NCBI GenBank assembly: GCA_963971575.1
Contig: OZ020611.1
Span: 205,696,743 to 205,760,742, forward strand
Reading direction: 5' to 3'
DNA length: 64,000 nucleotides
Origin: Liopterus haemorrhoidalis
Lineage: Eukaryota; Arthropoda; Insecta; Coleoptera; Dytiscidae
In this document: one piece after another, positions 22,680 to 34,379 of the stretch
Layout of the letters: every line of letters starts with the position of its first letter
Position numbering within the stretch: position 1 is the first letter of the stretch
Notes under the pieces: model-generated
The model's input: the letters and a program-made list of their open reading frames with translations, nothing else
The model's database searches: none
Told to the model about the DNA's origin: nothing
Translations under genes and position numbers: made by a program

Positions 22680-23211
22680 ATTGCAAACAGTATCCCGACA
22701 TGTGAACATACGACAGATTAACATGCGACACTTTAACATGGACAGATTAACATGCGACAAATGAACATAGACACATTTTAACACACGACAAATGAACACT
22801 GTGACATATTATCATAGCGATAGATGAACATAAGTCAATTGAACACATGACATTTGATCTCACATTTCATTTTTATTTTTATTTTTTATTTATCCTAGCA
22901 TATAAGTTCAGCGGTTGGTCAATGGTTGGTCATCGGTTAGTCAGCGATTGGTGAGCGGCAGAATGCAGATTTTCAGACTTATTTATATAGATTTTCAAAA
23001 TCAAATAATTATGAGAAAAATTATGTTTGGTAATGTTTGAGAATTTTTTATATTTTTGTTTTGATCTATGAGATAACTTTGTATATCTTGATCTTTTTGG
23101 ATATTTTAAACAATTTTATACTTTGGTATATCTCGTAGGTAAAAAGAATGATTTCGTTCTAATAAGTTTGTGTACCTATTAGTCAAGAGATTATAGGTAC
23201 ATTGGAACTAA

Positions 23212-24124
23212 AAACTTGATGTGAAGTGTGAATTTTCACACATTTCAGGGTTTTGCAGGTATTTAGTAAGTGAATGATGATTATTTGGGATGCCAAAACA
23301 AATTTTATAATAAAATATTTTTTTGTTAATTTTAATTCGAACACCCAATACCATTATTTAGGTTTCTAAATATGTGCAGTATTTTTTTTTTTTTTATATA
23401 GCAAGGTTCATTAAGAATTTTAAAAATTGCGCCTATGGCTTCCATTGGTTGTTATAAGTTCCGCCCCTCTGAGTTCGTGTACATTGAAACAGAATTAAAT
23501 TATAATTTGAACAATTTCAAAACATTTGTCAAAATATAACAAAAATTTTGAAAAAATAATTTAAACAATAGAAAAATTTAAAAAAAAACAAAAAATAATA
23601 TTGTCTCTTCTCGCAGGGTTAGATCCCTTTCGGATCGAGTTACTTGGGTGAAGAGCCAGCGTCAAAACCACTACACCAGCATACACGTTCCAGTGTAGCG
23701 TGTTACAAAGCTATAACTTGTGTACAGTATTAGCCAAAAATCACAAAAAATGCGTTTTTTTCCAAAAACGTAATCTGATCAAAAATTCCTGTTGTACTAT
23801 TCCTATTTAAACCATCTGGGCTACAGGGTGTGGGACAAAAAATTTTTTGCACAATTTTGGCAAAAATCGTTTCAAAATAATTTATTTTTCAAAAATAAAA
23901 ATTTTATCGTTAATCCACGTACCAAGGGCTTTCATTTGATACCCTACTCAGAATTATAAAAAAATATATTTTTTTTTTTCAGTGAGCACATATTTCTTTA
24001 TATTTTTAGGGGGATATGTTTTTTAGATGTTTTAATATTTTTCCTATGTGCGGGTCAAAGAGTTGTATAAGCATGCCAAATTTCAACTCTCTAGGTTTAG
24101 CCGTTTGGCTACAATTTTTACCGA

Positions 24125-24162
<38 letters not shown>

Positions 24163-24215
24163 GACAAAATGACGGTATAAGGGTTTTTTGGTCACACCTA
24201 CAAAACCCTAAAAAA
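23212..24215 (-). mobile_element. dispersed family 1 element, copy B
   Basis: On the minus strand it runs from TTTTTTAGGGTTTTGTAGGT (24215 leftward) through a ~9-unit CTGT array (plus strand 24125-24162), then GTAGCCAAACGGCT and TTTGGCATGCTTATACAACT, to the end AATACCTGCAAAACCCTG and TTCACACTTCACATCAAG. A tRNA-like module lies inside at 23602-23690. The copy is nested in the MULE-like element, so it is the younger of the two. Confidence 0.85.
23602..23690 (-). ncRNA. tRNA-like module inside family 1 copy B (degenerate)
   Basis: On the minus strand TAGTGGTTTTGACG resembles a polymerase III A box and, ~40 bases on, GGGATCTAACCC resembles a B box with its T-arm. Start GCTGGTGTAGTGG is like many tRNA 5' halves. 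It is not a functional tRNA: the acceptor stem is not convincing. Copies E and F hold different tRNA-like sequences at the equivalent site. Confidence 0.45.
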
Positions 24216-24498
24216 TAATGAAAAGGGTTTACATACACCACATAAAATAATTACATTTTTAATAAAAATAAATAAAAATAAAAATGGAATGTGAGATCAA
24301 ATGTCGTGTGTTCAATTAACTTATGTTCGTCTGTCGCTATGATGTCACAGTGTTCATTTGTCGTGTGTTAAAATGTGTCTATGTTCATCTGTTGCATATT
24401 AATCTGTTCATGTTAAAGTGTCGCATGTTAATCTGTCCATGTTTAAGTGTCGCATGTTAATCTGTCGTATGTACAAATGTCGTGGAACCATTGCAAAC

Positions 24499-25320
24499 TT
24501 CCTGTGAACATTCAAAGAGTAGGACTTGCTACGAATACAAAAAAAAAAAAAAGAGTCAGTTAGACGGTATTCTAAATACGCAGTGTAATACATCTTATAC
24601 AAAGATTCATAAAAAAAAATACTCCGGCATTACTGGATTAAGATGTTAGGTTAGGATAAACCTGACATTGTAGTTTTATTAAAATTATTTTATCACACTA
24701 GACAAAAACCTTACACGGCGTGTTACCTTACGCAATGTAATACACGATCGGATTTCTAATGTGGATTTAGCTTAAGACTAAACGTACTGAAAGTAATAAA
24801 AGTTATCGCCGATCTTTGTACAACACGTTTTAAATTTATATTTTAATTTTCAGGAAGTATAAATAAATTAACAGAGACATTTTTATGAAACTAACTTTTT
24901 TCTATTATGTCTGTTAAAGGGTTAAAGGTAATGTATTCTACACATCCCTTGAAGTTTTGGCAAAGCATAAGCATTTCACTTTCCCCATGATGATTCGCTA
25001 AAAACGTGACAAGAAAAACAAAGCGAATGAAAAAATCATGTGCAAATAAAGTTCCAAGCTGAAAGGTCGAGTAATTTAAAATTCTTGTGACAAACAGGAC
25101 GTAGATAAAGGGCTGAAACATCTTTAACATAATTTAGTTTGGCAATTTAAATGCAGAAGGGAACTATTCTCTAGCCATAAAAGGACACCCTTATTGCTGA
25201 GTTGCACATTTTGGAATTCAGGAAAGATAGGGCCAGGAATATATAGAAAAAAATGTCTCTTCTTTTCAATATATTCCTGATTCAGTAAAGTAAGCAGAGT
25301 ATTATTTTAAAAAGTGTTAG
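24499..25320. other. Spacer, no gene seen
   Basis: A 79-codon minus-strand ORF at 24891-25130 has hydrophobic stretches but no recognisable family. No transposon terminus found. Confidence 0.35.
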
Positions 25321-25379
25321 TAATCTATACTTAATATATAAATTAGTTCGATTGTGGAAATTTGATATTAATTATTGAT

Positions 25380-25660
25380 AATTTGTAAAATGACTTATCC
25401 AATTTTACTTGTATGTAATCAACTGGATAAATAAATTATTATTATTATTATGGGGTTTGTCAGGTCTTGACAAGCGTCCACTAATCTCAAACATCAGCAA
25501 CCTTTTGAGCCGCGTCATACTAGAGACTAGTAAAGCTAAATACACATGACTGCATCTCAAACCCTGGCGATATGCAGCCGCGGAAATTACGCCAGATCCA
25601 ATGCCCGCACAATGCGGAGTGACCCGAGCAGCACTGCTTATTATTATTATTATTTATACA
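25380..25660 (+). repeat. LINE 3'-end-like sequence with (ATT)n runs
   Basis: TCAACTGGATAAATAAATT followed by (ATT)n at about 25433-25450 looks like the tail of a LINE 3' UTR. A second (ATT)n lies at 25638-25655 after a more GC-rich 170-bp segment containing CTGGCGATATGCAGCCGCG. No coding sequence is left. Confidence 0.4.
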
Positions 25661-25752
25661 TAAACGTTTTAAGTTGGGAAAACGATTCATTTTTACTCAG
25701 TATATTACATTTATATTGTTAAAACTAAAAATAATTTGAGACGCAAATTTAT

Positions 25753-25842
25753 GCCTACGTAACCCTAGACATTTCTGTATATAATTATATTCGTAGATTC
25801 TTAGAGAATAAATCTGCAAAATATTGTTCATATCGGTCAAAA
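25753..25842 (-). repeat. Single dispersed monomer of the 121-bp satellite
   Basis: On the minus strand this reads GACCGATATGAACAATATTT, GCAGATTTATTCTCTAAGAA, then AATGTCTAGGG, matching the satellite at 12.4-13.2 kb. It is inverted relative to that array and is alone. Confidence 0.85.
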
Positions 25843-26229
25843 TTTTTAATTTTCGCCATTTTGATAACAAATTCGTAATCTACGGCATTAAATTAATAGA
25901 AAACGAGCCATATCATACGAAATTCGTTAGACATTTCGGAAATCACTTTTTTGCGTCTGAGAATGAATTTTGGACAGTATCTTGTAAACTAAGTGACGGA
26001 AATTCGCGTACTATGTGGCAAATTGTAGCTAAAGGTCCATTGTACAAATATGTATTTAGTTATTTCGCTGTATCATAAGAATTAGTTATCGTTATCGTAA
26101 TTGGCGCGCTAGTTTCACCGCCATCTTGAATTTGCCTCGATGCACAAATAGGTGCTGTCGGTCAAAATTATTTAATTTTTATAAGGAACACGTGTGCCAA
26201 ATGGCATTCTTTTATCATCAAGTGCGGTA

Positions 26230-26431
26230 TCTTTCGACGTAGGCACTAGACTATTGGTCAACCTGATCTTTGGCAATTAGCCACCACACCAGTCTCTTCG
26301 AACAACTTGACAGCTCGATACACAAACATTCTGCTGAGAGCAAGTGGCTGTAACGTTTTAAAAATATCACTTTTTGATAAACCACACTTATGAAGACCAA
26401 TAACGGTGATCCGATTTTCTATATCACCCAT
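26230..26431 (-). pseudogene. Tc1/mariner-type transposase N-terminal HTH fragment
   Basis: From an ATG at 26431 the minus strand reads MGDIENRITVIGLHKCGLSK, then LSRMFVYRAVKLFEETGVV and a stop after QRSG. The spacing (I-x-LHKxGLS, VYRAVKLFxETGxV, RSG) is that of a Tc1/mariner helix-turn-helix DNA-binding domain followed by the GRPR-like hook. No catalytic part follows. Confidence 0.6.
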
Positions 26432-26449
26432 TCCATTACCAACAATTTC

Positions 26450-28165
26450 AAATTTTTTAAACTATGTTTAATGTGATGGAGTATAAACATAAACTGCTCT
26501 ATAACATGTGTTATTTTGATGTAGAAAAATAAATTGTCCTCTAACACGTCTGTGCATAGTTGTAACAATATTTACGGCATTACTAGGTACATAGTGCTGC
26601 ATTGATGTTGCTCACATGTTATGCATTGACTGCACTGTAATATTTACAATAATTACGTGAACATGCTGACGCTAACGCAGTCAAAGGGGAGAATGAGGGG
26701 CTTCGGCCAAGAGTTATGCTTCGGCACTCCCGAATGTAAATTATTGGCAGCGTCCTAGCTCACACAAAGATTTTCATATTCAAGTTTTTACTTATTTACT
26801 TATTTATACGTCTTATATATTCCTAGTTTTATGTAAGTATCGTAAAGTTAAATTTATTGTCATAGATCTATTTCGATTAGATGCTTTGAGGTGTGGGGGA
26901 CTCTGATATATAATATATGAAATGTCACGGTTGGCTGATTTATTTATTTCATTTGTACTTACTCTGTACATCCCTCACACTATGGGTTCCAAGACTTGCG
27001 AGCGGATCAAGTCTGGACCCCCCCTATTAGTCCGCTAGCTGGTTGCTATGATTCTTGGAAGGATTAAGGGTTCGTCAATTAAACTCAACATTTTAACTAA
27101 CCTACTTTAATTACGATTAAGGTTTAAATATTTACACTAATTACAATAGACTTACAATTACGTCGATACAGCTAAATCCAAATGAGACACACATTCGCAC
27201 ACACTAGACACACTTTACACCAAACACTAATTTAACCACTACATGTTTCTAAATATTGTCTCTCCACTTTTTAGCTGGTCACTACACTAACGTTCATACG
27301 GATTTACATTGTTACTTTATTTCGACTCGCCCAAACACTCTAAATGTCTCTACTAACCCATGTCTCTTAAAAAACAAACTCCAAAACATGGTCTTAACCA
27401 TACGACGGTTTAAGCTGAACTCTTTTTTAACATCTTAACGTTATGATGGTTTTCAATCTCCTCCCTTAAAACATGACTGCTCTGGAATGCCTACTTCGCC
27501 CAACTGTTAAATGTCATTTAACACCTCTTGACTATCGGTCTTCTACTATCTTAAAATTCATAATTTATTGGTGATAACTCAGATAAATATCCCATTAGAA
27601 AATAGCCGAATCATAATATTTATATCTCAGACAGAATTTAATTATTATTTATGTGCTTATGGTTGACGTATATTTTTTAACACAATAATTTACGATTCAC
27701 TTTTCATGTTGCATTGACAAAAGTGTCAAGTTGCAATAATAAACAATCTCCCGTTATCTTAAATGCCCTTTCTAAGAATTAGATTTTTTTTTATCGTTTA
27801 ACAGATTTAATATTTTACTCTATTTAAATGATTATAATGAATTTATTTATGAAATTTTATTTATGAAATAATACCAAAATTACCTCCCTTACAGAGGGAA
27901 TATCCATATATGGATACCATCGCCATTTAAAATTTTCTACATTTTGTTTCTACAAATATGTGCGAAAAGGAAATTCAACAATGGTAAATATTAAGACCAA
28001 GCAACGAAATCGACTCCGAATAGACAACTGAAGTCTTAATGTCTAAATGTCTTAAATACATTTAACCCTTCCGTACTGAAATCCTCCTGTTCCGAAAGAG
28101 GTACATTTTGAACCGCAAAAATATTTGCTAATAAATGAAATATTCTTAATTTCTATTCAGTTAAG
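26450..28165. other. AT-rich spacer, no gene seen
   Basis: No supported gene. Around 26980-27070 the sequence is unusually GC-rich, with a C-rich stretch CTGGACCCCCCCTATT and AAGACTTGCGAGCGGATCAA. It could be an LTR or terminus fragment, but I could not pair it. Confidence 0.35.
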
Positions 28166-28167
28166 AA

Positions 28168-28197
28168 TGATATATATATATATATATATATATATAC
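28168..28197. repeat. (TA)n microsatellite
   Basis: An uninterrupted AT dinucleotide run of about 28 bases. Confidence 0.95.
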
Positions 28198-30660
28198 TAG
28201 GGGGCCGCGAAAATATTTAAGTAATTTAAGTGGCCTGCGATTAAAAGTTTAAGTATCACTACTTGAAAATAAATTCAAGTTAGTAGTCTAAATATTTAAA
28301 CATTCTATTTCCGTTTGTTAGTTTTTCTTTTCTTTTCTTATCTACGTGATGTGTGAAAATTATGTCTCATAAGCTCAAACGAAGTGCAATAACAAAACAA
28401 TGCACGTGTATCCTGCATCTGAATGCTTCGAAAGTTAAAAACAGATGAAACTTATAGAGAGCAGAAGTGTCCAATGTCTTTTCGCAAAGAGCCAGCCATA
28501 CAGATTTTTATAGGTAAGCGCGGACCGGAATAAATGTTTGTTTAGCTGTGGGGGTTCATTCAATTCTGTAAAAGGAAAAGCTAAGATGGAAGGGTGGAAA
28601 AAATCTAAAAAGATGTATCTCAGATTGCCAGGAACTTTTCAATATACGGGATAAAAAATGGTGTGAATGAAAATTATTATTATTATTATTATTTTTTTTT
28701 TGACGATCGATAAGTATTGTTCGTTAAATGCTTGGCCCTTTATTCGATCTAAAGAAGATGATTAGAGATATTCGATCTACAAGATTTCATTAACGTTTCA
28801 AAAAATGCATTTAATAATCATTCAGACTGATGGGACCACGTTTGCCTTCTTTGGATGCGGTAAACCTCGTTGCATCATTTTTGGACTTCTTCTTGGTCTT
28901 TGGACGTATAATTATGGACTCACGTCTCCGAGGTTACGATCTAACGTAAAAATTTCGCTGGATTTTTATTAAATTATTATAATTTAAACTAGCCTGAAAA
29001 AGATGAGTTTGTTCTCCGCAGAGAGCAAACGTGGCACCCATCTTGTGGATAGCTTCCGAATATACAATTCTTCGGTTAAAAAAAATGTACATTTTTCATC
29101 GATATGGCAACTATCTCTGTTACTCTGACAACTTAAGTCGTCGATCATTTAAAACTACGTAGTGGACTCGTAACGAATAATAAATCCTTTAAATTAATTT
29201 TTATAATTGATTCCTTTTTATAATTGATTTCCAAAAAAAAAATTATAATAATAATAATAACATTTAATAGCCATCAATAATGGTTAACCCTCTCAGGCAC
29301 AAAATAATGTTTTCAACAAATAAAAGTATCATTCATATTAAGATAAAATTAACCTTAATGAATTTATTATTATATTATTTGAGAAAATTTAAAAAAAGGT
29401 GGTCAACCAGATATCCAGTGGGGTACAAGAAAAAGACTTTTATTTTTTGCGGTATTTAATTCAACTTTTTTGGTCAAAGTTTCCAAACCTACACACTATG
29501 CATCTCCACTTTATACGATGAGGCTCACTTTTTCTGCTGCAGAACCCACACCTAAGCAAGGTATCTAACTTCACTTGATACCTGACATTAAAATGTTATA
29601 AGATTCGCTATTAATATCATATAAAATTCCTGGTCAGAAGGAATATCTCCAAATAACGTTTCAAACTCACTTTCTTTCATATTTTTTCTCGATAAAGCTC
29701 CATTACTTTTCCTGAAATTAGTGTAACTTCATAAATCCCTGTGGTTATGCCTCGAAACCACTTTACAAGTACGAAAAACTAGACATTATGTAAACAAATC
29801 TATAAACGGTTTATCATATATTTTATTATCACCTGATCATAAATCACTGATAAATTTGCTTACCAGTAGATTCCGGCAAAACAATGCAACGGTACTTTAG
29901 TTAGGTGTTTTTCGATAAAAAGCGGAAAATGTGTTATCTGTAGAAATAAAATGTAATTATATATATTTGTAATGTGCCCTGCTGACAAATAGTGTAGCGT
30001 ATAAAAATTTAATAACATATCAAAAACTGACCAATAGTAAAGGAGTGACCGGAATTACCTATCTCGGATATAATCCCAATATAATGAGGTGTCGTTATTA
30101 AGATAAGAATTCATTGCGGTACAAGTGTTTTATTCTTTTGTTTTTTGTTGTCTTTTTGTTAAAATAAAGTTTAAAATAGCACGCCTATGGCAAAAGTACC
30201 GTTGCATATTTTTACCGGTCTCTATTTATCAGCCATTGCAGTCCGCTAATTGGGTAAAATTTAATAGTTGTTTACAATTTCGAACTACCTATATGATATG
30301 TCAACTTACTCAGCTCAAAATATTTTAACATATTTTACCGTGAAATACTGCTTACCGCTTAGAGATGGTGCTAAAAGACAGCGTAGCGTTAGTGCCACCA
30401 CTGGATATCATGTTATAATTTTTTTGAAACGTGGTTTCTGGGTGACATCACTAGGAACAAAAGGGTTAAATTAATGACATGAAGCTAAATAAATTATCCC
30501 ATAAAACATGTATCTCAGCGTAGGTTCAATTAGTAAATCTTTTTACTTAGATATGTAGACATATTTCAAGACAGTTACTTATTTAGACAATTGTACCCAA
30601 GTCATATTAACAATTTAAAAATAAACAATATATACATAATATTTAATTTAACACATCAGA
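28198..30660. other. Spacer; one weak Cys-rich remnant
   Basis: No gene is firmly recognised. On the minus strand about 29470-29560 reads CGFCSRKSEPHRIKWRCIVC, a C-x2-C-x13-C-x2-C arrangement such as found at the C-terminus of piggyBac-type transposases. Nothing else of such a protein is visible, so this is only a hint. ORFs at 30125-30474 overlap in two frames and have no motif. Confidence 0.35.
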
Positions 30661-30665
30661 ATATA

Positions 30666-31095
30666 CCGTGTGATCATAATTTCTTGTCAGTTACATAACA
30701 GTAAACAATGAGCTTAAAAATATCAAAACTGTATTCTATCTCTTATCTAAAAATTCCAATTTAACAAAGAACCAATCAGTAACGATATTGTATTGATAAC
30801 TTCATGTTGTTCGTTAACTCAATGGCGTGTAGAGAAAAAGTAGTGGTTTTTGTTAAGATATATTATTGTTTTTTTCGTTATTATTGTTGTTGTTGATATT
30901 ATTGTTATTAAGATTGTAATTGGAAGACGATTGTTGATCGAGGTTAGCTCTTAGAGGTAAGTGAAATATTGAACATACATAACCCAATATAAAAATTGAA
31001 TCTACGTCTATGTGTGCATGTCCTTGGAAATAAATTTGATAACAAAATGTTTCTGTCAACTATTGCATAACTGACAAGAAATTATGACCGCTCTG
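30666..31095. mobile_element. 430-bp Tc1/mariner-type MITE
   Basis: The left end CCGTGTGATCATAATTTCTT with TGTCAGTTA is matched inverted at the right end (CAGAGCGGTCATAATTTCTT with TGTCAGTTA on the minus strand). TA lies on both sides (30664-30665 and 31096-31097). The TIRs are about 29 bp with a perfect 20-bp core. The interior, with a (TTATTG)n-like run near 30870-30910, has no transposase. TA duplication and TIR length fit Tc1/mariner derivatives. Confidence 0.75.
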
Positions 31096-31936
31096 TACTT
31101 GCCGCTTAATATGAATTTATTTTAACATATTTCTTAAGGTGCCTACAGACGGTGTGCCAGCGTTCGCCAGCGCTAGTTTTGACGCTGGCCGTAATATGTA
31201 GCACACGCGGACTCTTGTGTACCCTCCAGACGAAGCGTCCATGCTGGCCAAGTACAAAAATAGCGAATATGGGTCAGCGCTTGTAAAATGGCGTCTGACA
31301 GTGAAAGTGAGGTTATGGTCGCAGCTTCGACCTTGCTTTTGATATTTAAATTAGATTAAAAGTACAAAAAATTACTTTTTACTTTAAGTAGATTTCATAT
31401 TTACGCTAAAATGGTTATAACTTTCCTTTAGAGCCCAACACACCCGACCGATGTGATGACATGTGATGACAAGTGTGTGCGCGTCGTGTCTACGGTGCTG
31501 ATGCATATACAAGTCTGCACCGATGTTGGTCAAACTCCTATGACTTGTGATAGAATACAGTCGCGGAAAAGAACGTCGGCCAGAGTGGATCCCAGCCTGC
31601 GTTGGCTGTGACTTGTGACTTGTTGCCCCTACACACGATCTGCGTAGATAGAGAAGTACAAACTAGGTATAACGACGGGTACCCGGGTACCCACTACCCG
31701 ACCCGCTAAGATTGTACCCGTTTCCGAATTTGAATACCCACTACCCGATATCCACCCATTACACGTTAACTAATGATATATTTTTTTTTTTTTTTAATAA
31801 TAATAATTGACGAGTAGCGGATAATTAACGGGTAATTGTGTGATGTATTTTGAGTATTTGTTTATCTGTGACTATTTGGTTCTCGGTTACAGTACTAGGA
31901 ATTAATTATGCATATTCCATAATGCACCTGTGCTTA

Positions 31937-33064
31937 TTTTTAGGGTTTTGTAGGCATGGCCACCAAAAAACCCTTATAAAGTCACTCATGTGTCTGTTTG
32001 TCTGTACGATAGAAATTGTAGCTAAACGGCTTAAAATTAAAAGTTGAAATTTGGCATGCTTATATAACTCTTTGACCCACATATACAAAAATACTGACAG
32101 TCAAAAAAAGACATCTCGAGATAAATATGAACAAATATGTATTTAACCAATAATTAAAAAAAAAAAAAATTGTGAGGCATATCAAATGAAACTTCTTCAC
32201 GAAAAAAAAACATCACAAAATAAATATTAACAAATATTATAGTTGAAGGTAATGGGATTCGGACCAGTCAGAAAATAAAAACAAATTTATTAATTTCGCT
32301 AACGTTTCGATTTTAATTTAAATCTTCATCAGAGCAATTGAATTGCCTATCTCTGAGTTCAATACCGGACAATATGATGTGTTCTGTATTAATTTTAAAA
32401 TTGTTATTTTATATCGTGACTATTAACTAAGCTCTGATGAAGATTTAAATTAAAATCGAAACGTTAGCGAAGTTAATAAATTTGTTTTTATTTTCTGACT
32501 GGTCCGAATCCCATTATCTTCAACTATAATTACTAACATACGGACGTAACTCATCTAATCAAGATTAACAAATATGTATTATATAATGAAAAAATAAATA
32601 TTTTTTTTATGAGATTTTCGCTAAATATATGCCAAAAAACCTTTGTCCCCCACCTTATCTCCCAGAGGGGTTTGGGTCGTTGAAAAAAAATATAATTTTT
32701 TTTTGAAATTTATTGTGTGTATCAAAAGAAAGCTCTTTAGAGGTAGATAAAGGAAAAGTTATTTTTTAAAATTGTTTCATTTAACACGATTTTGGCCAAA
32801 ATCTGAAAATATTATAAGTAATGTACATTGATCTGAGCCGGAAACGTACGAGAGAAATTAATTATTTTTTTAATTAATGGCTAAATTATGGCTTATTATT
32901 TAAATTGAGTCTAAAAAAAAAAAAATGGAAGCTCTTAGTACTCATATAACAAATAAAAATGTTCAAAAAATGTTTATCAAAAAATTATTTTTACAAATCC
33001 AGCATTAGGCTATTTACATATTAAATACCTACAAAACCTTAAACGGTGTGAAAATTCACACTTT
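31937..33064 (+). mobile_element. dispersed family 1 element, copy C
   Basis: It starts TTTTTAGGGTTTTGTAGGCA, has only about four CTGT-like units (31991-32007), then GTAGCTAAACGGCTTAAA and TTTGGCATGCTTATATAACT, and ends ATACCTACAAAACCTTAAAC with AAAATTCACACTTTAA. It carries an insertion at 32238-32563. It sits within the ACGGGTA repeats of the hAT-like MITE, which continue on both sides. Confidence 0.85.
32238..32563. mobile_element. Inverted-repeat insertion with hammerhead-like cores, 12-bp TSD
   Basis: Near-identical 100-bp arms (about 32238-32336 and 32431-32530, inverted) enclose a 94-bp middle. The 12-bp direct repeat ATTAACAAATAT flanks the insertion (32226-32237 and 32564-32575). Each arm contains CTGATGA, then GATTT-AAATTA-AAATC, which can pair as a 5-bp stem, then GAAAC: on the plus strand at 32434-32463 and on the minus strand in the left arm. 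That is the core order of a hammerhead ribozyme (box CUGAUGA, stem II, box GAAA). A full stem III with a U-H cleavage site was not found. Penelope-like retroelements are known to carry hammerhead motifs and to give target duplications of variable length, so a remnant of one is plausible. Confidence 0.6.
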
Positions 33065-33329
33065 AACGAATAACGGGTAATTATCGGATAGCGGGTAATT
33101 ATTTGGTAGCGGGTAATTAACGGGTAACGAATAATTAACGGATAACGGGTAATTACGTGGTGGTGGGTAATTAACGGGTAACTACCCGTTTATACCAACT
33201 GGTAATAAACGGATAGCGGGAAATATACGGGTAATTGTTGCGGGTACCCGGTTATATAAAATTCTAGTTCTCGTCATTCCTAGTACAAACATTGGCTATG
33301 ACTTGCCACGCCGTCTGTAGGCACCTTTA

Positions 33330-34370
33330 GAAAGACTTATTTTTTCCGTTCACAGGAGTTCACTGAGTATTAATGAGTTTTTATTTATTTTTCTCTTCTA
33401 AAATGTTTTGAAAGCATCTAATAACGAAACGAACACGTTCGTTCAATACTGTATAATCTAGAGATGAACAGTAACCAATATCGTTTATAAAAACGTTTGT
33501 TTTTACTTTTTTCAAACTCTTTACTGATCTCACTTCTTTCCGTCTGTATTTTGCTTTGCTGCCAAACAAACGTACCGCTTAACTTGCCGATTATGTCTCT
33601 TCTATCCATTCGTATGAAACCAATACTATTGTTACATAAATAATGCCTGCTATGAAAGACGGTTGTTATGCCAACTGTCGACAACTGAAAATGAAATATT
33701 TTTAAAAATACCACAACTGCTAACAATATCATCACATTTATTTTGCATGAAGTTATTTCATATTTTTTTTTTTAAGTCTAGGCGAATTGTTATTTTTACG
33801 ATTACTATCTCGTTATTTAAATTTAAGTGGTAGTAAATATTTGCGGAATGTGAATATGCATAAATGGAATGAATTTTTTAGATCCCCGAATAAAAAAAAG
33901 ATTAACATGGTATTTTAGAATTTTTTGTTGGAAAATTATTCTTTACGACTGTAAAAATAAATATAACAGCACTACAGATCATTATGGCCATTGGATTTAT
34001 TAATGATATTTCTCCATGTTTGTCTCTCTTGTGTTTGTTCTTCAAGGTTTCTTATTTTTAGAGCTTTTAAATCTTCAGCGCTTTAAACCACTTTTCTTTT
34101 GGGCGCCCTCTTCTTTTTTTGTTAGGTTCTCTTCTTTTGAATATCTTTTTAGCCACTCTTTAGTCATTTGGTAGTCTAACAAGATGGCTTTAGTCTTTGT
34201 TTTTTTGCAGTTTCTACTACACTGCTATATGATTTTTTTTACTCCAAAAACGTGCTGTATTAATTTAAAACTCTTTAGGAATTGTAACATTGACAATTTA
34301 AAGTTTGTTCATATATATGTGTCTGGTATATGTTAAAGAAAATTGTGACAAATATGTAACCGTATCCTCG
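33330..34370. other. AT-rich spacer with unassigned minus-strand ORFs
   Basis: A 105-codon minus-strand ORF (33418-33735) starts with a hydrophobic segment (MMILLAVVVFLKIF). It overlaps another frame and has no family I recognise, nor a splice or promoter context I can support. Confidence 0.35.
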
Positions 34371-34379
34371 AGGCATGAT

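Larger units (their letters stand above)
22689..24489. mobile_element. MULE-like element with ~200-bp repetitive TIRs and 9-bp TSD
   Basis: Left arm about 22689-22885 and right arm about 24285-24489 are inverted copies. The shared series reads CATACGACAGATTAACATGC, ACACATTTTAACACACGACA, ACATTTGATCTCACATT. Within each arm, ACAGATTAACATGCGACA-like units repeat every ~27-30 bp. The flanking 9-bp duplication ATTGCAAAC is perfect (22680-22688 and 24490-24498). Long TIRs with a 9-bp duplication are typical of the Mutator (MULE) superfamily, but no transposase is present, so the class is inferred. Family 1 copy B lies inside. Short ORFs in the arms are artefacts. Confidence 0.8.
31665..33282. mobile_element. 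hAT-like MITE with ACGGGTACCCGGGT motifs, perfect 8-bp TSD
   Basis: The left end is TAGGTATAACGACGGGTACC; the right end, inverted, is TAGGAATGACGAGAACTAG. The 8-bp duplication GTACAAAC is perfect (31657-31664 and 33283-33290). Both terminal regions are filled with ACGGGTA-type repeats (31675-31840 and 33066-33250), including palindromic CGGGTACCCG. Without nested family 1 copy C it is about 490 bp and non-coding. It lies inside the Harbinger-like MITE. Confidence 0.9.
31137..33326. mobile_element. Harbinger-like MITE (TSD TTA), outer shell of a four-level nest
   Basis: Ends AGGTGCCTACAGACGGTGTG and, inverted, AGGTGCCTACAGACGGCGTG differ at one base in 20, and both sides carry TTA (31134-31136 and 33327-33329). 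A three-base TWA duplication with such ends is usual for PIF/Harbinger. Without the nested insertion the element is only about 570 bp. Subterminal CCAGCGTTCGCCAGCGCTAG is partly palindromic. No transposase is present. Confidence 0.8.

Noticed and set aside
25824..26078. 84-codon ORF as a possible gene
   Set aside because: Starts inside a satellite monomer and has no recognisable content.
33418..33735. 105-codon minus-strand ORF with a hydrophobic start, possible secreted protein
   Set aside because: No family recognised, overlaps a second ORF, AT-rich surroundings; cannot be told from chance.
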